DNA from: an uncultured Lachnospiraceae bacterium
Lineage (GTDB): Bacteria > Bacillota > Clostridia > Lachnospirales > Lachnospiraceae
Reading direction: 5' to 3'
Assembly (NCBI GenBank): GCA_900554415.1
Contig: USGU01000018.1
Location: 1 to 33,497, forward strand
Length of the DNA stretch: 33,497 nucleotides
Part shown: one piece after another, positions 1 through 7,118 of the stretch
How the letters are laid out: each line of letters begins with the position of its first letter
Position numbering within the stretch: the first letter of the stretch is position 1
Program-made: the position numbers and the translations under genes
The notes under the pieces: generated by a model
Databases searched by the model: none
What the model was told of the DNA's origin: nothing
What the model saw: only the letters and a program-made list of their open reading frames with translations

Positions 1-55
1 CTACAATAAAAAAGGTTATGAAACGAGTGGCAACGGAAGGAGCAAAAGGCGGAGC
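1..55 (+). repeat. 55-bp direct repeat, copy 1 (copy 2 at 1459-1513)
   Basis: Bases 1-55 match 1459-1513 without a mismatch, and the identity stops abruptly at 56/1514. Copy 1 starts at the window edge, so the repeat may be longer to the left. It encodes the basic linker STIKKVMKRVATEGAKGGA just before the variable glycine-rich ends of both modules, and could serve as a homology block for swapping toxin ends. Confidence 0.9.
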
Positions 56-446
56 TGAAAGTGCAATTCAAAGTAAAATGACTAATAGTAATGTAAAAAA
101 TGGCACAATAAGCGGAATGATTTCGGGTGCAATATCTGGATTGGGAGGAACAGGATTTGCAGTAGCAGGAAGTGCTATAGGAGGTTTTACCAATCAGAAA
201 TTGGATGGAAACAGTTGGGAGAAGGGATTAGAATATGGAATGTTGGCTGGAGTGGCACAAGCAACACTGGGAAAAATAAATATAGCTGTATCATTGCCAA
301 ATTCCAATTCAAGTTTAGAAACTTTATCAAATATTGTTGTAGGTGGAACTGTAGGACTGACTAATCAAGTAATAGGTTTTGCAAAAGATTTTTCTATATA
401 TTCGGCTTGGAATTTAATGATAGGGACAGAAAAAGAGGAAAGGTAA
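1..446 (+). CDS. C-terminal part of a polymorphic toxin, glycine-rich module 1 (5' end outside window)
   Basis: The frame is open from the first base (reading T-I-K-K-V before the Met at 18), so the beginning lies outside the window. What is visible is about 147 residues. A basic Lys/Arg-rich stretch is followed by a long glycine/serine/alanine-rich segment (GTISGMISGAISG, then GTGFAVAGSAIGG) with glycine-zipper-like spacing, and a hydrophobic tail with no obvious nuclease motif. The first 55 bases are identical to 1459-1513, where a second homologous module begins; the two proteins then diverge but stay alignable (QSK, GTISG). The next gene starts 11 bp downstream and encodes a membrane protein, the order expected for toxin then immunity gene. 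A membrane-active toxin is an inference from composition. It could be the end of a full-length secreted toxin or an orphan module. Confidence 0.6.
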   Translation, partial: TIKKVMKRVATEGAKGGAESAIQSKMTNSNVKNGTISGMISGAISGLGGTGFAVAGSAIGGFTNQKLDGNSWEKGLEYGMLAGVAQATLGKINIAVSLPNSNSSLETLSNIVVGGTVGLTNQVIGFAKDFSIYSAWNLMIGTEKEER

Positions 447-456
447 TTAGAAAGAA

Positions 457-1206
457 GTGAGATTTTTATTTAGAGTATGTATAAGTATAGCAATTGTAAC
501 GGTGGTTGTACATAAAATAACAGGAATGAAAAGAAAAAGTGACCAAATATTAAGCGTTTTCGGCGTTTTATGTTGCATCATTCTTTTGTATTATGGGTTG
601 ATAGATAATCGTATAATATGTATCAAGGAAGAACCTAAATTCTATTATGGAGAGGTACAAGAATTGCAATTGCGAAACCATAGACAAGGTGGAAGACTCT
701 ATTACGATATCACTTTGAATACAGAGAAAAATGGAAAGGCTGTTTTTGAAAAAATTTATGTTCCTAAAGAAATAAAAATAGGAGATAAAATTGAAATTTG
801 TTATAATCCTACGATGGAAGGAATTGTTGCTAAAGTTAATGGAGTAGAAATGGCTGCTTATAAATATGAGTATAAATTGGATGGATCTATTACACAATCA
901 GATGTTAAGCGGCTATTTGTTAAACAGATTATATTTTTTTCTGGTCATTTTTTACTTTTCATATTTTATGTAATTGTACAGCATAAGAACAAAAAAACAA
1001 AATGGTGCAGAATATTTTGCGGAATGTGGCTGTTTGGTTGGGGAATGTGTTTTATGTTAACAATGTTGACAATAAAAAATATAATTGATTATTATTCATT
1101 TAGGGTTATTATTGCATGCTCTTTTTATGTATTTATGTTGGGTGAATTTTTCTATGCTTTAGACGTTGAAGGTTTCCAACTGGCTCAGAAAAACATAGAT
1201 ATATAG
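457..1206 (+). CDS. Multi-pass membrane protein, DUF3592-like; probable immunity protein of module 1
   Basis: A 249-residue protein starting with GTG. Two hydrophobic segments (about residues 3-19 and 30-48) are followed by a soluble beta-rich domain of roughly 110 residues (KFYYGEVQELQ ... IKIGDKIEICYNP), then about three more membrane segments. The same topology and an alignable sequence occur in the protein at 1955-3379, and that alignment begins near the GTG, which supports this start. The soluble domain resembles DUF3592 proteins (recognised by eye). Its place 11 bp after a toxin end suggests it protects the cell from that toxin, probably at the membrane. The last 10-15 residues (after about 1160) appear to be read into the next toxin cassette in another frame, so the native C-terminus may have been replaced. 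Confidence 0.6.
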   Translation: MRFLFRVCISIAIVTVVVHKITGMKRKSDQILSVFGVLCCIILLYYGLIDNRIICIKEEPKFYYGEVQELQLRNHRQGGRLYYDITLNTEKNGKAVFEKIYVPKEIKIGDKIEICYNPTMEGIVAKVNGVEMAAYKYEYKLDGSITQSDVKRLFVKQIIFFSGHFLLFIFYVIVQHKNKKTKWCRIFCGMWLFGWGMCFMLTMLTIKNIIDYYSFRVIIACSFYVFMLGEFFYALDVEGFQLAQKNIDI

Positions 1207-1898
1207 ATATTAAAAGTAAAGCAAAAGGTTGGAAGAAATACGCAATTATTGCAGGATGTGCAGTTACAGGTGGTGTGATTGGTGCCGTAGCAGGAACGAA
1301 ACTGAGTTCAAAATTTGGCTTACAAGGCAAATGCAAGTTAAAAAACCCTTCCAAAATACTTAACGCAGCAAGAAGCGGATTGTCCAAAGTAAAGAGCGGA
1401 GCCAGCAAGATTATATCCAAGACCAAACAGGTTATCTCCAAGGGAAAGAAGTACAAGTCTACAATAAAAAAGGTTATGAAACGAGTGGCAACGGAAGGAG
1501 CAAAAGGCGGAGCAAAGGGAGCTGCAGAAGGATATGTGCAGAGTAAATTAACTGGAGATGACACCAAGAAAGGCACTATCAGTGGACTTGCCAGTGGAGT
1601 AATTGGAGGTGTGATGGGGACACCGAGAGATAAAATTACCAAAGAAAGTCTCAAATGGGCATATACTGGAGTAACAGGTTTTGTATCGTCTGCATTAGGA
1701 AGTTTATCAGTTGGTGATAAACCAACTTGGAGAGATATGAGTGCAGGAGTAATACAGTCATACATAGGAGACGGGCTTTCGACATTATCAGATAATGAAG
1801 GAATAGCACAATCCATGGTACAAGGAGTAGTAGGCTGGACAGGAACGGTTTTTGATTTTGCTATCGGTTTAGGGACAAAATATATTGGAAGTAATTAA
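1170..1898 (+). CDS. Orphan C-terminal toxin cassette, glycine-rich module 2
   Basis: The frame is open from just after a stop at 1167-1169 to the TAA at 1896-1898. There is no convincing ATG or ribosome site; a GTG at 1275 is the only early start candidate. The reading begins F-P-T-G-S-E-K-H, which may be the remains of the DPxG motif that precedes the variable toxin end in RHS-type proteins. Then come a small hydrophobic Gly-rich segment (AIIAGCAVTGGVIGAVAG), a basic Lys/Ser-rich stretch, the block shared exactly with module 1 (1459-1513), and a glycine-rich hydrophobic end (GTISGLASGVIGGVMG). It looks like a displaced toxin tip without its delivery domain, silent unless recombined into a full-length gene. 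Its immunity gene follows at 1955. Confidence 0.6.
   Translation, partial: RFPTGSEKHRYIDIKSKAKGWKKYAIIAGCAVTGGVIGAVAGTKLSSKFGLQGKCKLKNPSKILNAARSGLSKVKSGASKIISKTKQVISKGKKYKSTIKKVMKRVATEGAKGGAKGAAEGYVQSKLTGDDTKKGTISGLASGVIGGVMGTPRDKITKESLKWAYTGVTGFVSSALGSLSVGDKPTWRDMSAGVIQSYIGDGLSTLSDNEGIAQSMVQGVVGWTGTVFDFAIGLGTKYIGSN
1459..1513 (+). repeat. 55-bp direct repeat, copy 2
   Basis: Second exact copy of bases 1-55, lying inside toxin module 2. Downstream of it the two modules differ at many positions, including an in-frame 9-bp difference. Confidence 0.9.
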
Positions 1899-1906
1899 AT
1901 AATATT

Positions 1907-1936
1907 TATAGCTGGACAATTAATTGTCCAGCTATA
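1907..1936. promoter_or_regulatory. Perfect 30-bp palindrome between toxin module 2 and its immunity gene
   Basis: The left arm TATAGCTGGACAATT is followed directly by its exact reverse complement, with no spacer. It begins 8 bases after the toxin stop and ends 18 bases before the immunity ATG. No T-tract follows, so it is not a standard terminator. As RNA it would fold into a long hairpin that could limit read-through, or as DNA it could be an operator. Function is not shown by the sequence. Confidence 0.6.
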
Positions 1937-1954
1937 AAGGAACGGGAGACTCAT

Positions 1955-3379
1955 ATGCTTATAGATAGGCTTGCATTTTATAAAAATATTTTTGGTATGT
2001 TAATACTAGGCGGTATATTATTATTCGGTGTAGATATTGAGGTTAAAAGAATAAAAAAGAATGAAGAACTTCTCGTTTCTTTTATTCTCGTATTTGCAAT
2101 TATAATTGGAGTAGAGTCTATTATTTTTGCGAAGATTCCATATATTGCAAATGAGTTACATGAAATTGCAGAAGGTACTGTAGTCAGTATGCAATGGGCC
2201 AATAAGGATTGGGATAAAACTGTAGCAAAATATTATAAAGGGAACGGAGAAGTTGAATATTATGATATAGTCTTGAATGATGGAGAAAAAAATGAAAAAT
2301 ATAAGTCAGTATGTGTAAAAGACCCAATAAAGGAAGGGGATGAGATTCGGATACATATATATAAAAGTATTGTTCCATCTCGGGTTATTACAAGAATTAA
2401 TGGAAAAATGACGAAATATTTTGAATATGGATATAAGTATTCAAAAATGGAAGAAAGCCTCTTTTTCTGGAGTATTATTTTTATTGGTGGTATTTATGGG
2501 ATGCTTGTAAGCTACAAATATTATAAATATGGGAAGAAAGCAAAAGGATGGTATAGAGTAGCGGTTATAAGTATGATAGTTTATCTTTCTTCATTTATTA
2601 TTTCGAAAAAGTATCCATCTCATAGTAATATTTTAGGAATCAGTATGGCTATTTCCTTGGGAATCTTTGTTATATCGGTGATTGGCATATACTGGAAGTC
2701 AGTGAGTGTGGAAGAAAAACCAATAGTCTCTGATGATGAAAAACAAGAAGCTCACCAGATACTAAATGTGGAAGAAGAAATGACAGTTTCTGAAACTGAA
2801 AATCGGGAAGTTTCCCGGATACAGGAACCTCAAATCACTAACGAAGAAATATCCGAACCGAAAGCCAGAGAACCGAAAAACATAGAGGAAGATTATCCGA
2901 TATGCCAGTTCACTCCGGTAAGCAATACGTTTTCTAGAAAGTATTGTACCTATCGCTACAAAGCGGAAAGGAAGGACTGGTTTAAAATGACTGTAACAAT
3001 CAGTGTTTTATTCATCGGTTTGGGTTCTGTAATAGCACTTGCTTTGGACGGAAAAGAAGTGCTGGTAATAGAAGCAGGAATTATTCTTTGGTTATTGTTT
3101 GTAGGTTGGTATTATTGGCATAAAAAGAAAAAATGCAAGAAATTTAAGCAGGCTGCCAAGGATTCCAGACCATGTGAGATTTGTGAAGTAAAAATGGCAC
3201 TTGGCGAGGAACACAAATATATTTATTCAAATGGACAGGAAAAGATTGTCTGGATGGAATGGGATATGGAAGGCAAGATAAAAGACGGACAGCCTGCGGT
3301 GATTGTGTATATTCCGTTAGCGGATAAATTTTATACGGACAAGCCGGAAACGATAGAGATGATAAAAGAGAAGTACTAA
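1955..3379 (+). CDS. Large membrane protein, DUF3592-like N-terminal half plus extra C-terminal membrane domain; probable immunity protein
   Basis: A 474-residue protein with start ATG at 1955 behind a GGGAGA-type ribosome site. Residues 1-247 repeat the layout of the protein at 457: two membrane segments (about 11-26 and 40-60), a soluble beta-rich domain (about 62-165, ending IKEGDEIRIHIY), and three more membrane segments (about 168-188, 200-216, 228-246). A charged Glu-rich linker (about 248-315) leads to a second unit with two membrane segments (about 343-360 and 366-386) and a soluble tail that contains C-E-I-C and Y-I-P-L-A-D-K-F-Y. It directly follows toxin module 2, which suggests immunity. 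The doubled architecture suggests a fusion of two membrane proteins. No enzyme motif is visible. Confidence 0.6.
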   Translation: MLIDRLAFYKNIFGMLILGGILLFGVDIEVKRIKKNEELLVSFILVFAIIIGVESIIFAKIPYIANELHEIAEGTVVSMQWANKDWDKTVAKYYKGNGEVEYYDIVLNDGEKNEKYKSVCVKDPIKEGDEIRIHIYKSIVPSRVITRINGKMTKYFEYGYKYSKMEESLFFWSIIFIGGIYGMLVSYKYYKYGKKAKGWYRVAVISMIVYLSSFIISKKYPSHSNILGISMAISLGIFVISVIGIYWKSVSVEEKPIVSDDEKQEAHQILNVEEEMTVSETENREVSRIQEPQITNEEISEPKAREPKNIEEDYPICQFTPVSNTFSRKYCTYRYKAERKDWFKMTVTISVLFIGLGSVIALALDGKEVLVIEAGIILWLLFVGWYYWHKKKKCKKFKQAAKDSRPCEICEVKMALGEEHKYIYSNGQEKIVWMEWDMEGKIKDGQPAVIVYIPLADKFYTDKPETIEMIKEKY

Positions 3380-3382
3380 GAA

Positions 3383-3991
3383 ATGGGAAATGTGATGTAT
3401 GGAAAAAAAGATAACATGTATGATAATCTGCTTTCGAGAAAATGGAAAAAACGATATGAAGAACAAAGTGCAGAAGTTCAAAAAAAATTAGATGAATTAG
3501 GCGAAAAAAATTGGAAAGATTACCAACTTAAAACGATTAAAAGAAAGAGGGCATATCCTGAAATAGGAGACGTTTTTTTAGTTGAACCGGTGGAAGGAAA
3601 GTACTTTTGGGGAGTTGTTGTGAATAATCATATATACAATATAGATGGTGACGATTTGCTGGTAATAATGATTTTCCGAGAAAGAGTATATGGAAAAGAA
3701 TATAATAATCTGAAAATAGATACGAAAAATTTGTTAATAGACCCATGTATTGTTGGAAAGGAATATTGGACCAGAGGTTTATTTTATACGATAACCAATA
3801 TTAATCTTGAAAGTATAAAATTAAACTATGGATTTTATAACATTTTTAAGGGGAAGTATTTTGATGAGCTGGGTAAAGAGTTAAAATGTGTTCCTGATTT
3901 GGTTGGCATAGATGGTGTTTGCACAATTTCGGGTATAGCCTATAAAATAAATACGGAACTTATTATCGATGAAACATTGCTTGCTGATTAG
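3383..3991 (+). CDS. Imm26-like immunity protein
   Basis: A 202-residue soluble protein whose start is 3 bp after the previous stop. In-frame ATGs at 3383 and 3395 are both possible; neither has a strong ribosome site. The first 45 residues are charged and helical (SRKWKKRYEEQSAEVQKKL). A beta-rich domain then begins Y-P-E-I-G-D-V-F-L-V-E-P and G-K-Y-F-W-G-V-V-V, which is the type of opening seen in immunity protein 26 (GD-x-F ... KY-x-x-G-V). The family call is from pattern recognition, not a search. Such proteins bind and block a cognate toxin in the cytoplasm. No cognate toxin remains next to it, so it looks like an orphan immunity gene kept in the island. Confidence 0.5.
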   Translation: MGNVMYGKKDNMYDNLLSRKWKKRYEEQSAEVQKKLDELGEKNWKDYQLKTIKRKRAYPEIGDVFLVEPVEGKYFWGVVVNNHIYNIDGDDLLVIMIFRERVYGKEYNNLKIDTKNLLIDPCIVGKEYWTRGLFYTITNINLESIKLNYGFYNIFKGKYFDELGKELKCVPDLVGIDGVCTISGIAYKINTELIIDETLLAD

Positions 3992-4043
3992 CTTGAAAGG
4001 CCAAGTCAAAGAAAAGGCATTTTGATATATGGGGGAAAGGCAG

Positions 4044-4430
4044 ATGAAAATACATATTGACAAAATATTAAATGAAAGGATTTATTTTTCTACTGATTAT
4101 GGGATGGTAAAAGGAATATGGAAAGAAAACAATCAGCCCGTTAAAGAAGATTATGATGTAGAACTGGATGTGGAAAAAATCTATGATTATAATGACTTGG
4201 TTATATGTGACAAAAAAGAATATAAGATTCAAATGCTGGGTGAAAAGATTCAACTTACATTGCTGTTGAGTGATTATGCGGAAAATGGAGAGGCTGTTTT
4301 TAGATTGGGTGATTCGATTATGATAATTGAAACCAATTATGATAAGAGATTCTATGAATTGAAGAATTCATTTGTAACAATACTAGTAGATGCAAATTCC
4401 GCTCGAACTGAGCGCCTTTTTCGTTTCTAA
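4044..4430 (+). pseudogene. Small unknown gene, 3' end split off by the IS21 element
   Basis: The likely start is ATG 4044, preceded by GGGGGAAAGG; an in-frame ATG also lies at 4029. The original protein would be about 125 residues, acidic and beta-rich, with no motif I recognise. The frame now runs into the insertion element at 4391 and picks up about 13 foreign residues (D-A-N-S-A-R-T-E-R ...) before stopping at 4430. Removing the element and one copy of the 9-bp target repeat joins the frame to 6980-7010, giving a natural end E-Q-L-Y-I-Y-D-M-N-L-stop. Only the last 11 residues are altered, so the product might still fold. By position it is likely another immunity-type gene. Confidence 0.65.
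4382..4390 (+). repeat. Target-site duplication, left copy
   Basis: ACTAGTAGA immediately before the TG terminus of the insertion element; identical to 6971-6979. Confidence 0.9.
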
Positions 4431-4480
4431 CGGCACAAGCCTTCCGGTGTAAACTGCACGCCTTTTCGGAAGAACTGCTC
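4391..4480 (+). repeat. Left end of IS21 element with subterminal repeats
   Basis: After the terminal TGCAAATTCCG there are two related units, AACTGAGCGCCTTTTTCG (4406-4423) and AACTGCACGCCTTTTCGG (4452-4469), and a third start AACTGC at 4473. IS21 elements are known for several such repeats at each end, which bind the transposase. Confidence 0.7.
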
Positions 4481-4551
4481 ATGTTTATTTAAATAGTGTT
4501 ATAGTTTTTTCGTAGTCAATAATTATTGAATCTGCGAAAGGAGGCATGTAA

Positions 4552-6099
4552 ATGCAAGGCTACAACACTATCGTTGGCGTTATTCAAATGCGCCAAAATA
4601 AATGTGCTCTCCGTACTATAAGTGATAGGTATCACATTGGTTCAGGTACGGTGCAGCTTATTCTAAATCGCTTTAAGGCATCTGGATACTCTCTGGATGA
4701 TTTAAAGCAACTTGAACCACATATCGTCGAGGATATTTTTTATCCTCCTGAAAATCTTCAAAGGAATGATATTCCTATGCCTAATTTTCAAACCTACTAT
4801 GATCGTATCCATCAACCCGGAAGTAAAGTGAATGTATCTTACTGCTGGTTTGATTACAAGGAAAAGAATCCTAATGGATACGAACAAACCCAGTTTTATG
4901 AATTATATAATCGCTTTGTTACCAAGAACTACGGTAAAGAAAGTGCCACAATGGCAGTTGAACGTATTCCTGGAGAAAAGTTATATATTGACTGGGTTGG
5001 AGATCAGCCCGAGCTACTTGTTGATCCCGAAACAGGTGAAATACAAAAGGTTCATATCTTTGTAACCACCATGGGATTAAGTAGTTTAATCTACGCTGAA
5101 ATCTTTTTAAATGAGAAGCTATTAAGCTTCACTACTGGAACAGTACACGCATTACAATTCTATGGTGGTGTACCCAAACATTTAGTTCCAGACAATTTAA
5201 AAACCGCAGTAATAAAGCATTCAAAAGATGAACTGATTTTGCAATCAGCTTATTCTGACCTGGAAGATTTTTATGACACGATTGTACTTCCACCTCCACC
5301 ACGGAAGCCAAAAGGCAAAGCCACGGTAGAGAATCATGTTAAGTATCTTGAAACGCATCTTGTTGAGAAACTTAAAGAAAAAGTTTACACATCGCTCGAA
5401 GAGATAAATGCTGAAACTAAAAAAATAGTAGCAGCCCTCAACTCAAGACGAATGCAAAACAAGAAATATTCAAGGCAAGACATGTTTGATAAGTATGACA
5501 GAACGTGTTTGAAACCACTGCCAGGCGGAAGCTTCACGTTATGCGATTATAAAACAATCACTCGAATTCCTGATAATTATCATGTTGAGTATGATGACCA
5601 CTACTATTCTGTAGTGTATACCCAACTAGGCAAACCTGCAATTATTAAAGCAACTGCATCAGAAATTCGTATATGTGATAGCTACAACAGATTAATCTGT
5701 AAACATAAACGAGTCTACAGTGAGTTTCCTAAATACATCACTGAAGATTCACATATGCCAGAAGAACATAAATACTACAAAGAAGTCAATCAGAAAGACG
5801 GTGCTTACTACAGACGCTGGGCTTCTGTGTTTGGACCAAACATGGCAGAATGTATTGACAGAATTCTTAAATCCTCAAAGCATGAAGAACAGTCATACAA
5901 CTCATGTGCAGGTCTCTTACATGCTTGTAAGGATCTACCCCATGGTTTTGTTGATGAAACAGCAAGGCAATGTATTGAGATGAATTCCTGTAAGTATAAA
6001 ACCTTCAAACAATTGCTAAATAAAAACAAAAGCAATCATGTTAATACAGGCACGCTTCCAACTCATGAGAACATCAGAGGAAAGGACTTCTACAAGTAA
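4552..6099 (+). CDS. istA: IS21 family transposase IstA
   Basis: A 515-residue transposase with a consensus ribosome site AAAGGAGG (4537-4544) and ATG at 4552. The N-terminus (to about residue 45) contains a helix-turn-helix of the type R-T-I-S-D-R-Y-H-I-G-S-G-T-V. The central integrase-like core shows the catalytic triad Asp147 (Y-I-D-W-V-G), Asp214 (P-D-N-L-K) and Glu260 (G-K-A-T-V-E-N). The C-terminal part is the usual beta-rich Mu-transposase-type tail. It cuts and joins DNA at the element ends together with IstB, encoded 11 bp downstream. No frameshift or missing key residue is visible, so it is probably active. Confidence 0.95.
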   Translation: MQGYNTIVGVIQMRQNKCALRTISDRYHIGSGTVQLILNRFKASGYSLDDLKQLEPHIVEDIFYPPENLQRNDIPMPNFQTYYDRIHQPGSKVNVSYCWFDYKEKNPNGYEQTQFYELYNRFVTKNYGKESATMAVERIPGEKLYIDWVGDQPELLVDPETGEIQKVHIFVTTMGLSSLIYAEIFLNEKLLSFTTGTVHALQFYGGVPKHLVPDNLKTAVIKHSKDELILQSAYSDLEDFYDTIVLPPPPRKPKGKATVENHVKYLETHLVEKLKEKVYTSLEEINAETKKIVAALNSRRMQNKKYSRQDMFDKYDRTCLKPLPGGSFTLCDYKTITRIPDNYHVEYDDHYYSVVYTQLGKPAIIKATASEIRICDSYNRLICKHKRVYSEFPKYITEDSHMPEEHKYYKEVNQKDGAYYRRWASVFGPNMAECIDRILKSSKHEEQSYNSCAGLLHACKDLPHGFVDETARQCIEMNSCKYKTFKQLLNKNKSNHVNTGTLPTHENIRGKDFYK

Positions 6100-6110
6100 G
6101 GTATTCTATT

Positions 6111-6881
6111 ATGGCATATAAACAAAAAGATTATATTTATAATGAGCAGCTTAACGCTGAACAAAACGTATTACTTGATAGACTGTTTAAAATGCGTCTA
6201 TCACATATGGCGGAAGCCTTAGAAACACAGTTTCTAAATGCGAACTATGAGCTAGAGGATTTTATAACTCGAATTACTCATATCGTAAATACCGAGTGGG
6301 ATGAAAGACAAACCACAAAGTTTAACCGCCTTATGAAAAAGGCAACGCTCAAATATCCAACAGCAGACTTCGATAACGCTCTGTATGAGCCAGATCGAAT
6401 GCTTGATACTCACACAATAGAATTACTTCAAAAGTGCGAGTGGATAGAAGAACGTAAGAATCTCCTTATCACAGGATGTGCTGGTGCTGGTAAAACACAT
6501 ATAGCTAATGCTTTATGTATTACAGCTATGCAGCAACATAAAACTGTAAAGTATATCAGAGCAAACACGCTCATGATGGAGAGTGAAAAAGCTCGACTTA
6601 ACAGAGAGGCTCTTGATTACACCAATCAAATGGCTTCTTATGATCTTCTTGTTATTAATGACTTCGGCCTCATGGATCTGGATATTGACAGATGCAGAGA
6701 TCTATTTGAAGTAATTGAAACAAGAGATACAAAGAAATCAACAATGGTGGTTTCTCAGTTGCCTACAGCTAAATGGTATGAACTATTTAAAGATGATACC
6801 TATGCAGATGCCTGCTTAAGCAGGCTTACTTCCAAGGCATTACGCCTTGAATGTAATGGACGTGACATGCGTCAGTCCTAA
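6111..6881 (+). CDS. istB: IS21 family helper ATPase IstB
   Basis: A 256-residue AAA+ ATPase related to DnaC. Walker A is G-C-A-G-A-G-K-T at about residues 122-129; Walker B is L-L-V-I-N-D-F-G around residues 179-186, with Asn-Asp in place of the usual Asp-Asp/Glu. A sensor-type Ser-Gln follows (V-V-S-Q-L-P). The length matches the family. It assembles on target DNA and directs IstA to the insertion site. The start at 6111 is 11 bp after istA, consistent with a single transcript. Confidence 0.95.
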   Translation: MAYKQKDYIYNEQLNAEQNVLLDRLFKMRLSHMAEALETQFLNANYELEDFITRITHIVNTEWDERQTTKFNRLMKKATLKYPTADFDNALYEPDRMLDTHTIELLQKCEWIEERKNLLITGCAGAGKTHIANALCITAMQQHKTVKYIRANTLMMESEKARLNREALDYTNQMASYDLLVINDFGLMDLDIDRCRDLFEVIETRDTKKSTMVVSQLPTAKWYELFKDDTYADACLSRLTSKALRLECNGRDMRQS

Positions 6882-6900
6882 TAGTAGCTTATAGCTGTGC

Positions 6901-6970
6901 TATGCACAGTTCAGAGCGGAATTGCGCTCCGTTCCTCCGGAACGGATGCGCAGTTTTGCCGGAATATACA
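6901..6970 (-). repeat. Right end of IS21 element with subterminal repeats
   Basis: Read on the minus strand from 6970, the end begins TGTATATTCCGG and carries AACTGCGCATCCGTTCCGG (6937-6955) and a second AACTGTGCATA (6901-6911). These match the left-end units in inverted orientation, with several mismatches. Confidence 0.7.
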
Positions 6971-6979
6971 ACTAGTAGA
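6971..6979 (+). repeat. Target-site duplication, right copy
   Basis: ACTAGTAGA immediately after the CA terminus of the insertion element; identical to 4382-4390. Confidence 0.9.
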
Positions 6980-7010
6980 ACAATTATATATTTATGATAT
7001 GAATTTATAA
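6980..7010 (+). pseudogene. Detached 3' end of the IS-interrupted unknown gene
   Basis: Joined to 4044-4390 after removal of the element and one target repeat, these bases continue the frame as E-Q-L-Y-I-Y-D-M-N-L and end in TAA at 7008-7010. Confidence 0.7.
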
Positions 7011-7034
7011 GTATAATAGCTAAAAGCAGAATAA

Positions 7035-7118
7035 GTTGTTATCAATACATGGAACCTAAAACCAGGAAATATCAATGCAAGGCAGATATGTTTAAGTAGA
7101 ATGAAGCAGAAAATATGA
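7035..7118 (+). pseudogene. Possible residual toxin C-terminus upstream of imm11-like gene
   Basis: A 27-codon open stretch reads V-V-I-N-T-W-N-L-K-P-G-N-I-N-A-R-Q ... and ends in TGA at 7116-7118. That stop overlaps the ATG of the imm11-like gene (ATGA), the classic coupling of a toxin end with its immunity gene. Upstream it is cut by a stop at 7032-7034. I infer a truncated toxin tip left by recombination. It is too short to recognise and could be chance. Confidence 0.3.

Larger units (their letters stand above)
4391..6970 (+). mobile_element. Complete IS21-family insertion sequence (2580 bp)
   Basis: The element starts TGCAAATTCCG and ends with the reverse complement TGTATATTCCGG, the TG...CA termini typical of IS21. 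It carries istA and istB in the usual order. It is flanked by the direct repeat ACTAGTAGA at 4382-4390 and 6971-6979, which sets both ends precisely; 9 bp is slightly longer than the 4-8 bp usually given for this family, so one base may match by chance. Both transposition genes are full-length and the target repeat is perfect, which points to a recent insertion. Excising it in silico restores an open reading frame. Confidence 0.93.

Noticed and set aside
1133..1816. Minus-strand open frame of 227 residues across toxin module 2
   Set aside because: It is antisense to the toxin cassette, has no ribosome site and a Pro/Thr-rich shadow composition; the plus-strand frame is supported by homology to module 1.
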